From NCBI GenBank assembly GCA_965112735.1, contig OZ218957.1, forward strand, positions 1,302,001 to 1,366,000: a DNA stretch of 64,000 bases, read 5' to 3'. This DNA comes from Phaeosaccion multiseriatum. Its lineage: Eukaryota; Ochrophyta, other classes. The notes under the pieces were generated by a model, which did no database searches, had not been told where the DNA came from, and saw nothing but the letters and a program-made list of their open reading frames with translations. Positions 10,924-24,500 of the stretch are shown here, piece after piece. A program made the translations under genes and the position numbers. Positions within the stretch are counted from its first letter, which is position 1. Each line of letters opens with the position of its first letter.

Positions 10924-13069
10924 ATGGCGTCCTATTTTGAGAAGAGGTCACAGTCTGGGGCGACGGCGACTCCCTCAACGATATCTTCCTCTGCAGGCAA
11001 GTCTATGTGAAGCAGCAGTTTCGAAAAGAGGTTTGGGAGGGAAGCATTCTCTACAGAATATCAGAATCTCCAATCCTCTTCCGCCTTCTTCCAGCTTCCT
11101 CCTCACAGAAAGGTATACTCATACCCCCCCCCCCCCCCCTCTCCGCGTGTTCTCTTGCCGACGCAGATGACGCAACATTAGAAACAGAAAGAAAGGTGAG
11201 AGGGAGGGTGCCGCGACGCAGTGTGTAGTTGACAGCGCCTCAGCCCCGTGCCCCGTCTCCCCCCCTCCCTCCCTCTGGCATATCCTGGACAGGCGCCATC
11301 GTCCTCCAAGCGGCGGTTTCGCTTGTGGGGCAGAAAGTCTGGGGCAGAGGAGGTGCCTGCGCCATCAGTCATTGGCGCCCCCTACAATGTGCAGCACGTC
11401 ACACATGTCAAGCCGGACGAGCGCAGCAGCACCGGTGAGGAGAAGTGCGGGTTCACTTTGGACCTTTGACGGTGAAGCAGGCTCCTTTTCATCCTCCACC
11501 AATGAACCCCACCCCCCTCGGCCCTCCTACCTCCCACCCCCAAGGCTTCGATGGCCTTCCCCCGGAGTGGCGTATGGTGCTCAAGGCGAGTGGCATCACT
11601 AAGGAGGAGGCGGTGGAGCATCCCCAGGCAGTGCTGGACGCGCTGGCTTTCCACATGGACGGACCTGCCAAAAAGCCGACCCGGCCACAAATGCCTACGA
11701 AAGACACTTTGCAGAAGAAACAGGCTGATGTGAGTATTCAGTCTACATCGGCGTGTGTTGTCGCGCTTCTCGTTGGCTTGACGCACCTCACCTCTTCGTT
11801 GATTGGTACATCTCTCTTGACCCGCAGGCGGTACGGATATGCAACGAAGATCCGACACAGTACTTTAGTGATATGCACAAGCTTGGGCAGGTGAGTGAGA
11901 AGGGAGTGCGTGCTGGGAAGTGGGAGCGCCATCATTCCGTTCCGTTCGCTCAAATAAAGCCCTATGCCCTGTTCGTACAAACGCAGGGAGCGAGTGGGAC
12001 AGTGTTTTCTGCCGTAGACAATCGCACAGGAGAGACGTGCGCTCTAAAGTTCTGCCCCATCGCCGAGCTTGCAGACCTCAAGAACGAGATCGGCATGCAG
12101 GGGCTGAGCCGCCACCCCAACATTGTCAACCTCCGGGAGGCCTTCATCACGCGGACAGAGGTACGCAGCACAGTGTCTGAGCACACGACGCTTCCCCTGT
12201 TTCCCTCGACGAGGACACGCTGATATCCGCTCTCCCCCCCTCTCTCCTTCCTACCTCGCCCTCCCCTCCCCTCCCCACGACTCCCTCTCCCGGCCTCTCC
12301 CTCCCCAAGGCCCCGCTGACCTCCACTCTCACTGCCTGTCCCTCCTGCCTCTGGCTGCCCCCCCCCCTCTTCTTCCTGCCTCTCCCTGCCGTCCCCACTT
12401 CCTCCTGCCTCTCCTCCCCCCCCCCCCCCTCTCCTTCCTGCCTCTCCCTGCCTCTCCCTGCCTCTCCCTCCCTCTCCCTCTCTCCATCATGTTGCCTACT
12501 GCCTGCTGCAGGTGGTCATTGCGATGGACTGCATGCAGGGCGGGTCCTTGACAGACATCTTGGGCCCCGGGGTGGACTTTAAGGAGGCACATATAGCCTT
12601 CGTGTGCAAGCAAATGCTCATGGCACTCGCTTTCATGCACAGTCAGTACAGACTTCACAGGTAAGGAGCAGCAAAGGGAGGAGGTGGGATGAGAAGAGAG
12701 AGGAGAGTGTACATACCGGGTAGGTGGGATGAGAGTACCGGAGAAGCGGGAGCAGCGGCGGGAGTTGGATGAGCAAGAGAGAGAAGAGTAGAGGAGAGTC
12801 CACCCCACCACTCCCTCACCTGTACACGCGTACACCGACCGTTGCTTGCCCTCCCTGCCCTCCTTTTGTGTGTGTGTGTGCGTGCTACAGAGACATTAAG
12901 AGCGACAACGTGTTGGTTGACTTGGACGGGCAGGTGAAGCTGGCGGACTTTGGTTTCGCAGCCAACCTCACCGCAGACCAGGATAAGAGAGCGAGCGTTG
13001 TGGGCACTCCCTATTGGATGGCGCCGGAGATCATTAAGGGGCTGGAGTATGACGGCAAGGTACGTCAGC

Positions 13070-13106
<37 letters not shown>

Positions 13107-13790
13107 GGCAGACGGAAGGCAGTCAGGCAGACAGACAGACAGACAGACAGACATACAGACAGACAGATAGCGAGGAGCCCTGCTCTTGACTGGCCCGATA
13201 GACAGATGGCAGGCCTTGACTAGATGCTGGCATTGCCCCTCCCCCCCCCCCTCTCTCCCTCTTTCTCTTCTTTGCAGGTGGACATTTGGAGCTTGGGCAT
13301 CACCGCTCTGGAGATGGCGGAAGGCGAGCCGCCTCTCCTGCACGAGCCCCCTCTGCGTGCCCTGCTGCTCATCAGCATCAACCCGCCCCCCACTCTGGCG
13401 GACTCACAGAAGTGGTCTCGAGGATTCTCTCACTTCCTCAACAAGTACGTCGTAGGAGTGTCGCTCACTTGCTCTATCCATCGCTCGCCTAACTTGCTCT
13501 GTCGCACGCCTCGCCTCGTGCGCACTCCCTCTTTGAGAAGGAGGAAGGCTTGAGTGACTGGGGTGTTTGCCTGCGTGCTTACCTTTTGCTCACTGGCTGA
13601 GCTGTCCTCCCTTTCATTTCAACACAACACGATCCAACACACACACAGGTGTCTAGAGACAGATGTGACGAAGCGAGCGTCCCCTGACCAGCTGCTGTTG
13701 CACCCCTTCATCGCCTCAGCGAGTAGTCAGGAGGACTTCAGCGGGTTTGTCAGGGACATGCTCACAGCTAGAGGCAAGCTTCCAAAGTAG
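10924..13790 (+). CDS. PAK: p21-activated (PAK/STE20) protein kinase
   Basis: Exons: 10924-10996 (or -11000), 11065-11112 (or from 11057), 11167-11195, 11293-11434, 11545-11729, 11828-11890, 11987-12160, 12512-12660, 12891-13059, 13278-13444, 13649-13790; about 446 aa. A CRIB (Cdc42/Rac-binding) motif is seen as [14 protein letters not shown], followed by FDGLPPEW. The kinase domain has the glycine loop GASGTVFSA, the lysine in CALKF, the catalytic loop [17 protein letters not shown], and the STE20 signature GTPYWMAPE. It phosphorylates Ser/Thr downstream of Rho-family GTPases. Exon 1 ends either at a GC donor (CTGCAG|GCAAGT) or at an unusual GTCTAT donor; both keep the same downstream frame. 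Introns carry pyrimidine and GACA microsatellites. Confidence 0.9.
13060..13277 (+). repeat. (GACA)n microsatellite in a PAK intron
   Basis: The intron starts GTACGTCAGCAGACAGACAG. Two GACA/CAGA blocks (13073-13107 and 13130-13168) are separated by a degenerate GGCAGACGGAAGG segment. Confidence 0.9.
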
Positions 13791-13959
13791 GGACGGAGGG
13801 AGGGAGGGGGGAGAGGGAAGCAGGAGGGACAGGGGAACACCACCCCTCCCGTCTCTTTCAATGTTAAGTAGTCACGTCTATTATGAGGGGTGTACATACA
13901 AGTCCAGAGCCCCTTTGAGTGAATCAATCAACCAATCAGTCAATCAATCAATCAATCAA

Positions 13960-15415
13960 TCAAAGTCCCTGCTGCCGTGTGGCGAGCTTGCGTGCAGTAC
14001 CGAGCTGCACGGCTTTACATCTCTTGGCAAAGTTGAGGGAGCACACAGACTCGCTCTGACTCTGCGGGGCGGGGTTGATGTTGACGAACATGAGGACCTT
14101 AGCGGAAGCCGTCAGAGAGTCTTGCAGCAGGAAGGTCAGCCTAGGCATATAGGCACACAATGGGAGAGGGGAGCGGAGGGCAGAGGGGGGGTGTGGGGAG
14201 GGGAGGGGTGGGGGGAGCGGAGGGAGGGGGGAGGGGAGGGGAAGGGGACAAGGGAGTGGAGTGGAGTGGAGGGGAGGGGAGGGGAAGTGAGGGGGATGGG
14301 GTAAGGGTTAGACGAGCCTGCCTCACCCCTCGCCAGCAGCACCAGCAGTCCGGCAGTGAGCAAGCGACGCCTCGACTCCACTCGACCCCCTCCCCCGACC
14401 TTTTCTTTTCGACACGACTCCTCGATTCGACTCACTTGCTATTTCTGTAGGGCACGTGCTTGGAGGAGGACACTCCGAGGGCGTTGATGACGTCACCGAG
14501 GGCCGACAGAGAGCGGTTGATGTTCTGCGCCTCCTTCAGCCGTTGGCCCTCCGCCGCCGTCGACTTGATGCGCTCTGAGCCTGTGTTGGGGGAGGAGCAG
14601 GAAGCAGGTGTGGGTGTGTGTGAGTGAGTATGGGTGTGGGTGTGTGTGAGTGAGTATGGGTGTGGGTGGATGGGTGTGGTGCGGGGCAATGAATGAAGGG
14701 CAGTGAAAGCATCCATGTCCCTCCCCTTCTCTCTCTTAGTGAAAGCATATCTCTCTCCTTCTCTCTCCCTCTCCCTCTCTCCCTCTCTTTGCCCCTCTCC
14801 CTCCCTCTCCCCCCCTCCGCCCCCCCCTCTCTCTCTACTGTGTAGGGGTAGGCTCTGTACCTGCCAAGTCAATTAGGTTGAGCTTGCCGGTGCTCACGTG
14901 ACCGCTGATCACGTCCATGGCTGTGATGCGAACCTGCTCAGTCAATCGGAGAGAAGAGAATAGGGAGAACAGACGTAAGAGGCAACCTGCTCCAACTTGT
15001 GCCCCCCCCTAATTCACCTTCATCCCCCCTGCCCCCATCCCCCACTCACTTGGAAGACCAAGTGGCTCCTTGAGCTGTGCAAGTTGACGTTGTTGTTGCC
15101 CACAGTGCGGTTCGTGCCCCCCATTGAGATGAGCTCCTCCACCTCGTCGAGGGCTTGCACCTGCGCCACCAAAAGAAAAGAAGGCGCAACATCACAAATA
15201 CGACGGAACGGAAGCCTGATTGAGCTCACCTCCACATGCCAGCAAGCGGCAATCTGCTGCTGTGTTTGACTGCTACTGTGGCCCCTACATGACTCTGCCT
15301 CACCGCCTCACCTCTGTCCCTCACCCTCACCCTCTCCCTAACCACACCCTCACTCTCACGCTCACCCTCACCCTCACCCTCGCCCTCACGCTCACGCTCA
15401 CGCTCACCCTCACCC

Positions 15416-15472
<57 letters not shown>

Positions 15473-15540
15473 TCCTCGCCCTCACTCTCACCCTCCCCCT
15501 CACCCACCTTCATCCTCACCCTCACCCTCACCCTCATCCT

Positions 15541-15603
<63 letters not shown>

Positions 15604-15606
15604 CGT

Positions 15607-15645
<39 letters not shown>

Positions 15646-18268
15646 CTGGCAGTCGACAAGCCCGTCCACATACACCTTTCCCCGCTTGTCCATGCGGATG
15701 TCCAGGCTCTCGTCGCTGCTGGTGTGCTCTCTCAAGAGGTCCTTGATCTTCTCGTTGTACACCTCTAACATGCTCACCTTGAACTGGTTGGGGTTGGTGG
15801 GGTGGTTGGTTGGGTGGTTGGATGGTTGGTTAGTTGGTTGGTTGAGGGGGAGGAGGAGGAGGAGGAAGAGAGGGGGAGGGAGGCCGCCGCGTTAGAGAGC
15901 AAGCAGTAGGCGACGGTGCCATTGGGGCCCTGAAGTGCCATCCATCTTTCTCTATACACCCATAGACTGCCATCCGTGCATGTACCTGGTACTTCTTGGT
16001 GGAGTCGTCCCTCGCCAAGTCGAAAAGTTCCTTCAGAGCGCGGAAGTTCACTCCCCTGAAGAAGAAGAGAGACGGAGAGAGAGAGAGCCAGGGCGTCAGG
16101 CCCGCCGGGACGGGAAAGCTGGTAGGGAGGAGGCCTACCCATGCCTCATGCCCATGACCCATGCCTACGCTTCGTGCCCCTACCCCTTGCTGCTGCACTG
16201 CCGCACTGCTGCACTGCTGCACTGCTGCACTGCTGCACTCCCTCTTTACCTGTCCTGCTTGGGCCCCTCCATGGTGTACGTCTTGCCGCTGCCCGTCTGC
16301 CCGTACGCAAATACACACACATTGTACCCGTTTAAGGACGAGGCCACAACGTGCTGCATCTCCTCAAACACTTGCCCCTGCCCCGTTGAGGGGCTGAACA
16401 CTTGGTCGAACTCATAGGGCGCTCCATAGAAGGAGAGCTTGTCGTGGTCGGGGTAGGTGATGCTCTGCATAGGGTCGTCGTACTCGTCGTCTCTGGCGAT
16501 GGCGGCGAGCTCTTGCTCTTGCAGCGGCCGCAAGCGGCAAAAGACGCGAATGTTGCCCTGGGGAAGCAGGGAAGGAAGGACACAGTAGTACACAGCATAC
16601 AGGACACAGGACACAGGAGACAAGAGACGAGAGAAAAGAGTGAAATAGCATCAAATCGCGAGTCCGCGGAGCTCCTCCCCCTACCCATCGCCCCCGTGTG
16701 TACATCCCCTGCGTACATCCCGTGAGTACATCCCGTGCGTACATACCTGCAGGTCTAGCACCTTCTCGTGTAGCACTCTACGCAGGGCCCTCTCCTTGTC
16801 TGCCTTGTCCCTGAGGCCCTGCATCTGCCCCAAGAGACCTCTGAGCTCTTGCCTCGCCCCCTGCAGCTCGGCCAAGAGGGCGTCATGGTCCCTTAGCGCT
16901 CCTCGGCTGCGCTCCTCCATCTCTGTGAATTGCATCTTGAGTCTACACACGCACACACACACATGCACACACACGCACACACCGGTATGAGTACTCGGCG
17001 GAGTCGTCCGGCACCGGCCCGACACACTGGCCCGACGCTCTCTGACTTCCCTTCCCCTCCCCTCACCTTTCGAGCGAGCCCTCTAGCCCCTCTCGCTCTG
17101 TCTCCACTGTGGCAAGCCGAGCACGGGTGATGGACAGCGCCTCTTCCGCCTCTCGCCGCCTCGCTTCGGATGTGTGCAACTGACGGGAGGAGAGGGGAGG
17201 GGAGGGGGGAGAGGGGAAGGGAGGAAAGGGAGAGGGGAGGGGTAAGACCTTCGCTCCTTCTCCTTTGCTTTCACTCACTCACTCACTCACTCACTCACTC
17301 ACTCACTCACTCACTCACTCACTCAATCAATCAATCACTCACCCCTCCCCCCAATTACTCCCTCACTCACACTCACTCACCCACCCCCCCACTCCCCCCT
17401 TCACCCATCCACCCATCCACCCATCCACCCACCCACCCACCCACCCACTTACTCACTCACCCACCGACCCCACCCCCCCCCCCACGCCACCCATCCACCA
17501 CTCCCTCCCTCACCTCCTGCCGTATCACGGCCACTTGCTCCGAGTCCCTTTTGAGCTCCGCCTCGCTGCCGGCGGAGATGGCAGCAGACGCCTTGGCCTT
17601 GTGCTCTTCAAGAGCGGCCTCCGCCTCCCTGACTTGGCTGCGGAGTGTCTCTTCACGAGCCTGGGCCTTTTGAGCGGCCGTGTACAGCTCCTGGCACTGC
17701 ACGGGCAGCAGAGAGAGAGAGAGAGAGAGAGGGAGCAGACAAGAGAGAAAGAGGCAGAGAATGAGAGAGAGAGAGAGGACAAAGAGACATATACTCTCAG
17801 AGCTTTTCAATATCAATGTCAAGGGGACGAGCACAGCGCCCTGTCGTTTCCTTTGTCCACAACCCGCCGCCGCACCCACCTCGCCCTCAAGCTTGGCCTT
17901 GATAAGAGCCGCCTTCTCTTTCTTCTTGCCAAGCTTGTCCTTGAGCCCCTCGAGCTCCGCCTCCAGCTCCTTTGCGTCCCTCATGCTTCTCTCCTTCTCG
18001 TGCTCTGCGTCTCTCTCGGCCCGCCTCGCGGCCTCCACTTTGGACGAGGCCTCCTCGAGCTGAGCGTGAGCGAAGGAAGGGAAGGGAAGGGAAGGGATGA
18101 CAATACAAAACAAGACCAAATCTCATTTGAGTAGGCGTATCACGTTTGACAACGCGGGAGAAGCGTAGAAAGAAGGTTACATCAGTAGAAGGCCTATCGC
18201 CTTGAGCACCGGTGAAGAACCAGACCAAGGGCAAGGCCAGGTCACACCCACCCACCCACCTACCTACC

Positions 18269-18304
<36 letters not shown>

Positions 18305-19465
18305 AATACATTATATATATGTACATACGCGCACCTTTTTCTTGAGTCTCTCATTCTCTGCTTGGTTGTCCTCGCTGACAACGGGCTGTGCCTTGGCTGC
18401 GGAGAGCTGAGCTGCCGACGACGCGAACTGCTGCGACACTTGTTGCAGCTGCGCCCACATGGACTCCTCCCTGCCCCTCGCCTTGTCGAGCTCCTCGCGG
18501 TGTCGCAGCTCCTTCTGCTCGGCTTGGTCCTGCATCTTGTCGCATCTGCGTTTCCACAGGAGGAGGAGGGGGAGGAGGAGGAGGAGTGGTTTAAGGGGGG
18601 AGGAGGAGGAGGAGGAGGAGGAGGAGTAGAGGAGGAGTAGTAGTAGTAGTAGTAGGAGGAGGAGGAGGAAGAGGAGGAGGAGGAGGAGGAGGAGGAGGAG
18701 GAGTAGGAGGAGAAGGAGTAGTTGAATGGGGGACGAGGAGGAGGAGGAGAAGGGGGGAGGTTGGGAAGGGGGGGGGGAGGAGGAGGAGGCCCGCTCACAT
18801 CGGAGACCGACGGATCAATGACATGCCCGACGACGAACAGGTCCTATTTACTCCCACCGTACAGACACAACAGGGCACGGACCTCTTCTCCGTGGAGTCT
18901 GCCCGCTGCTGCAGCAAGTCTCTTTCCCTCTGCAGAGCTTTGATTGCCGCCTTGTCCTCGTCGTTGCTCTAAAGGATGCACGAACGGGACGCACAAGACG
19001 CAGTAAGAAGCATACAGGGGATCGACCATCCATCCATCCATCCATAGACAGAGGAGGCTCTCAGTCTCACTCATATCGGACGGGTGAGGGAGAGGTGTGT
19101 GTGTGTGTGTGTGTGTTGTGCGTTGTGTGTTTAAGCCGCCACCCACCTTGCTTTCTCCCGTGTTCATCTTCTTTCTGAGAGCCTCAATCTCTCCCTGCGA
19201 CGCTGCCAGCGCCGCCTTCGCCTCCACAAACTCCTTCACGCGGAACACGCACACGCCCCAGCCACACAACACACACAACACACAGCGGGGGCCACAGACA
19301 AAGAGGAGGTGTTCGTTGGTTTGTCTGTCAGCGCTTTTCTCTCCCCCTCTCCAGTCCTCTGCCCCAGAAAGAGGGCAAAGCAAAGCAAAGCTAAGCCCAA
19401 GCCAAGCGAAGCAAACCAAGCCCCCCCTCCTCCGTCCAGCCCATGTACCACACACACACACACAC

Positions 19466-19522
<57 letters not shown>

Positions 19523-21518
19523 TACACACACACACATACACACACACACACACACACCTTCTCCATAGTGGTGGTCTTCTCCCCCCACAGCAACGAGTTC
19601 TTCTTCTCGCTGTTGATGAGGCCCTTCTTCTCCGCCAACTGACTGCGCAGCTCGTCGAGCGAGGCCTCTAATGTGCTCGTCTGAGGCGCCAAGTGATGAG
19701 CGTTCCACGCAAGCAAGGAAGGAGGGAGGGAGGGAGGGAGGGGGGCACACACGGACAACAGTCAAACGCACGCACGCACGCTCGCAGTCCCTTGAGTGCG
19801 AGATAGTTACTCACACACCCACACATCTACACACGCACACACCCACCCACCCTCCCGCCATCACGTCCACCCTAACCTACCCGCCCACTCCCCCACTCCC
19901 CCACTTCCCTGTCCACCCACGCCTACCCACTACCCTACCTGCACACCCACCCACCCACCCATTGACTTAGTACCCACCTTGTCGTGTGCCTTCTGCAGAT
20001 CCGTGGTGAGGCTCGCATTCTCCCTGGACACTTGCTGCAGCGACGCCTCCACCTGCGGCATATGCTCAAGCTGCTCGGAGAGGGCCTTGACCTAAGCGAT
20101 GACAGCCGACGAGCGATGAGCGACAGACAGGCGAGGACGGGCGAGCGCAAGAACGGACATCTCCGAGTGAGCGGCTGACTTGGTTGCCGTCTTTGCCCCA
20201 CTTGGCTGCTGTCGTTGTCTCCCTCCCTCCCTCCCTCCCTCCCTCCCTCCCTCCCTCCCTCCCTCCCTCCCTCCCTCCCTCCCTCCCTCCCTCCCTCCCT
20301 CCCTCCCTCCTCCCTCCTTCCCTACCTCCTCCCTCCTACCTGTTCTTGCTGGGTCTTGAGCTTCTGTGTATAGGCCGTGTCGTCCGCCTCTAGCCTCGCC
20401 TTGCCCCTCCTTAGGATCTGCATCTCCTCCTCCAGCGCCGCTGTGGTGCGAGCCTTAGCCGCTGATAGGTCCTCAAGCTGCGCACGACACACGCACGCAC
20501 ACACGCACGCACACACGTACGCACGCACGAGTAGAGAAGCGATCACAGCGGCGTGGAGCGTGTTATAGGGCAATCGATTATTTGGGCGGGCAGGCGGACG
20601 GACGGGTAGCAGCGGGTAGCAGCGGGTAGAGCGGACAGCAACGGGTAGGAGTTGGAAGCGGCAGCGAGAGCGAGAGAGAGACAACCAGAGAAAGAGGTGA
20701 AGAGAGAGAGAGAGAGAGAGGTGCGTCCTGTAGTGAGTGCCTTACCTCCTTGAGCAGTCTCGTCTCGCTGCTGATCTTTTCCTCCAAGCTCGCTTCTTTC
20801 TCCGCCATCTCTTCGTTCAGCAGGGCCAGCTGCGAACTGAAGCGCTCGTGCATCTGCTCAGGTTAGGTTAGGTTAAGGCATCACAGTAGTTGGTGGTACA
20901 GCACAGCAGTTGGTGATAGAGCACAGAGCCCGACGGACGGGCGGGGGGGGGGGTGAGGCACAGTGAATGCCAGGGACTGCCAGGGACTGTGCCAGAGACT
21001 GAAGCAGGCTAGCGACAGAGGACGCTTCTCACTCACTCACTCACTCACTCACTCACTCACTCACTCACTCACTCACTCACTCACTCACTCACTCACTCAC
21101 TCACTCACTCACTCACTCACTCACTCACTCACTCACTCACTCACTCACTCACTCACTCACTCAATCACTCACTCACTCACTCACTCACCTCATTGACTTG
21201 ATTCTGGGCTTCTTCCTTCTCCCGTTGGAGAACAGCTACCTGCCGTGTGCTGCCATCCTTCACAGCCATCTCGGCCAGCAGCTCATCTCGCTTTGCTTCC
21301 CCTTCCACGAGCTTTGTTTTTAGCTCTCGAACTTGCTCCTAGAAGGGGGGGGGGCAGGAACAGTAACGCAGCAGCAAGCAGCAGTTGGTGATACAGCAAC
21401 ATCGAGAATAGCAGAAATAGTAGAAGCAGAAGTAGGAGTAAGAGTAGTAGTTGTAGGAGGAGGAGGAAAGAGAGGAAGAAGAGAGGAGGAGGAGGAGGAG
21501 GAGGAAGAGGAAGAAGAG

Positions 21519-21550
<32 letters not shown>

Positions 21551-24500
21551 AGAAGAAGAAGAAGAAGAAGAAGAAGAAGAAGAAGAAGAAGAAGAAGAAG
21601 AAGAAGAAGAAGAAGAAGAAGAAGAAGAAAGAAGAACAAGAACAAGAAAGAAGGTATGTGACGCGAAAGACGTGCGTGCATGCAATGCGCAATGCGGGGA
21701 GGTCTGTAACTGCGTAACTGTCATCACCTTGAGGTCCGCGAGCTCTGCAGGCTGGGCATGTTGTGCAGCGGCAGCCATCTCCTCCATCCTTACTGCTTGC
21801 TGGCTGAGAGCTTCTTGGCTCTTCAAGAGCTCCTGTTGAAGCTCCGCAGCCTGTTGCTTGCCTTGCTCTATTTGTTCTTTGACCCTAAGGTAAGGAAGAA
21901 GGAGGAAGGAAGGAAAGAAGGAGGAGAAGCAGCGTGTGGGAATTACTCCACATAGGGTAGAGGGTGCCGGACGCCTCACACTCACACACCTCTACACATA
22001 GAGACACACAGACACACACCTGTACCTACACCTACACACACGCACACACATACACACACAAACACACACACGCACATACACACACGCGCGCGCGGACACA
22101 TACACACATTATACCTTCTGTCCGCTTCCCTCCGCACTTCCGCGAGCTCGAAGTCAAGCTTTGCCCTTAGCTGCTCCTCTTCGGCCTGAGGGACATACAC
22201 ATATTGCGGTCAAATTGGGCAAGCAAACTCCCTGGCCGAGGCTGAGGGGCGTTCTCCCTCCCCTCCTTCTCTCCTCCTCCCCCCTCCCTCTCTCCCTCTC
22301 TTCCCCCCCTCCTTCACTCGCCCCCCCTCTCTCTCCCCCTCACTCCCTCCCTTACTTCCTCTCTCCTCCCTCCCTCCCTCCCTCCCTCCCTCCCTCCCTC
22401 CCTCCCTCCCTCCCTCCCTCCCTCCCTCCCTCCCTCCCTCCCTCCCTCCCTCCCTCCCTCCCTCCCTCCCTCCCTCCCTCCCTCCCTCCCTCCCTCCCTC
22501 CCTCCCTCCCTCCCTCCCTCCCTCCCTCCCTCCCTCCCTCCCTCCCTCCCTCCCTCCCTCCCTCCCTCCCTCCCTCCCTCCCTCCCTCCCTCCCTCCCTC
22601 CCTCCCTCCCTCCCTCCCTCTCTCCCTCCCTCCCTCTCTCCCTCTCTCCCTCCCTCCCTCCCTCCCTCCCTCCCTCCCTCCCTCCCTCCCTCCCTCCCTC
22701 CCTCCCTCCCTCCCTCCCTCCCTCCCTCCCTCCCTCCCTCCCTCCCTCCCTCCCTCCCTCCCTCCCTCCCTCCCTCCCTCCCTCCCTCCCTCCCTCCCTC
22801 CCTCCCTCCCTCCCTCCCTCCCTCCCTCCCTCCCTCCCTCCCTCCCTCCCTCCCTCCCTCCCTCCCTCCCTCCCTCCCTCCCTCCCTGCTCTCTATACCT
22901 GCAGAGCAGACTCTCTCGCCGCTTGGAGCTCGCCTTCATCGGAGTTCTTACTCTCCTTCGCCATCTTCTGCAGCTTTCGCATCCCCTTCTCCTGCGCCTT
23001 TAGTAGGGCCTCCTTGCCCTGAGCGGACGGGAAGGGAAAATGGGAAAGAGGAGCGAAAGCGACGTGTGTGGCCAGGAGGTTTGGGTGTGTAGGGTGGAGG
23101 CAGCAGGACGGACGCTTACGCCACCGCAGGATTGATGTCTACTCTCGTTCTTCCATCAGCACACCGGGGCCACCTGCCAGACACCGGCCACACGAATCTC
23201 GAGCAAACCTACCTGCATTTCTGTCCTCAGCTTGTCCATCTCCACCACCACATCGCCAGCCCTCTTGCTCTCCTCCTCCACAAGCCCCTCCAACTTGGCC
23301 ACCTCCGCTTCTAGCCGTGTCACAGCCTGCTCCTTTGCCGCCCTCTCTCGGTCCAACTTGTCCCTGAGCTTGAGCTGCTGTCTCTCTTGCTTGCTCGCCA
23401 AATTGTTTTTACTCGTCTCCTCCTCCAAGGCATCCTGCTCGTTCATTTGTTCGTTCGTTTGTTCGTTCGTGGGTGGGGTGAGGGAAAGCGAGGCGAGCGG
23501 CAGAACGCGTACGGACGGACAGACAGACGGACGGACAGACAGACGGACAGACGGACAGACGGACAGAAGCACAAACAGACAGAAAGACAGTCAGAACAAA
23601 AACCATCGAAGTGAGGTAAAAGGTCCACCGTCGGTCGCGACCCCAAACCCCTGCCGCTACCGACGCCGCTGCCCACCCACCCACCTCGAGTACGTCTATC
23701 CTGGCCTCGAGCTCTTCCTTCTCCTCGCCGAGCCTCCGAATGGTGTCCTCCTTCCTGGCTACGACGTTGTCCTTGGCGCTCCTGGCCTTGCGCAGCTCCG
23801 CTTTTAGGCGCTGCGCCTCCAGCCTCGCTGTGTGCAGCTCGGCCTCGTCCTCCGGCCCTGTGTCTGGGGTGTGGCGGGGGAGTGGAGGGCTGGGGTTGGA
23901 GATTGGTCTGTCACCATCCCGACGGCTGCGGCAGAGCATACATACATACATACATACATACATAACGTACAGACGGACGGACATGTGTCTGTCTGTGCAC
24001 TCACCCGAGCCCAGATTGAGCACGTCCAAGGTGTCACCCAGACCTCCGCTGTTATTGCTATTAAAGTCAAGCCACGGTGCGGGCTGTTGTGAGGAAAGGG
24101 TGGCGTTGTTGCCGCTTCCCAGCCGATGGTGACCACCGCTGCTGCCGCTCCCCCATGCTGCACTCAATGCCCCTCGACTCGGAACTGCCTTGCCTGCTCG
24201 AATCACGGAGTGTAGGGGTAACAGGGGTAACAGGGGTAAAGGGGGGGGGATGAGGCGATGCCTGAGGAAGAAGGAAGGGCTATGGCGGGACACACCTGCC
24301 GCGGCCGCTGCCTTGCGCTGCTTAAAGAGGTTACGATAGAAGTCGTCTTTGGGGTGCTCCCACGATGACGCTGCCGTCACCTGCGGGGATGGGATTGCGA
24401 GGGTTGATACATCAGGGGTGTGTAATGCGATATGCTGACGGTGAGCTAAGGCTCCATACTCCTTTAAACTGAGGTGGATACCTGATTGTAGTAGTACGGG

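Noticed and set aside
15346-15645. Interstitial true telomere sequence
   Set aside because: The unit is TGAGGG, not TTAGGG or TTTAGGG, and it starts at a splice donor, so local expansion is the simpler explanation.
20963-21196. CRISPR-like or other regular repeat array at (CACT)n
   Set aside because: Pure tetranucleotide repeat without spacers, in a eukaryotic intron.
22161-23003. Long Pro/Ser (SLPP)n and Gly/Arg/Glu open frames over CCCT arrays
   Set aside because: These are open only because a 4-bp repeat has no stop in any frame; the region is an intron between in-phase kinesin exons.
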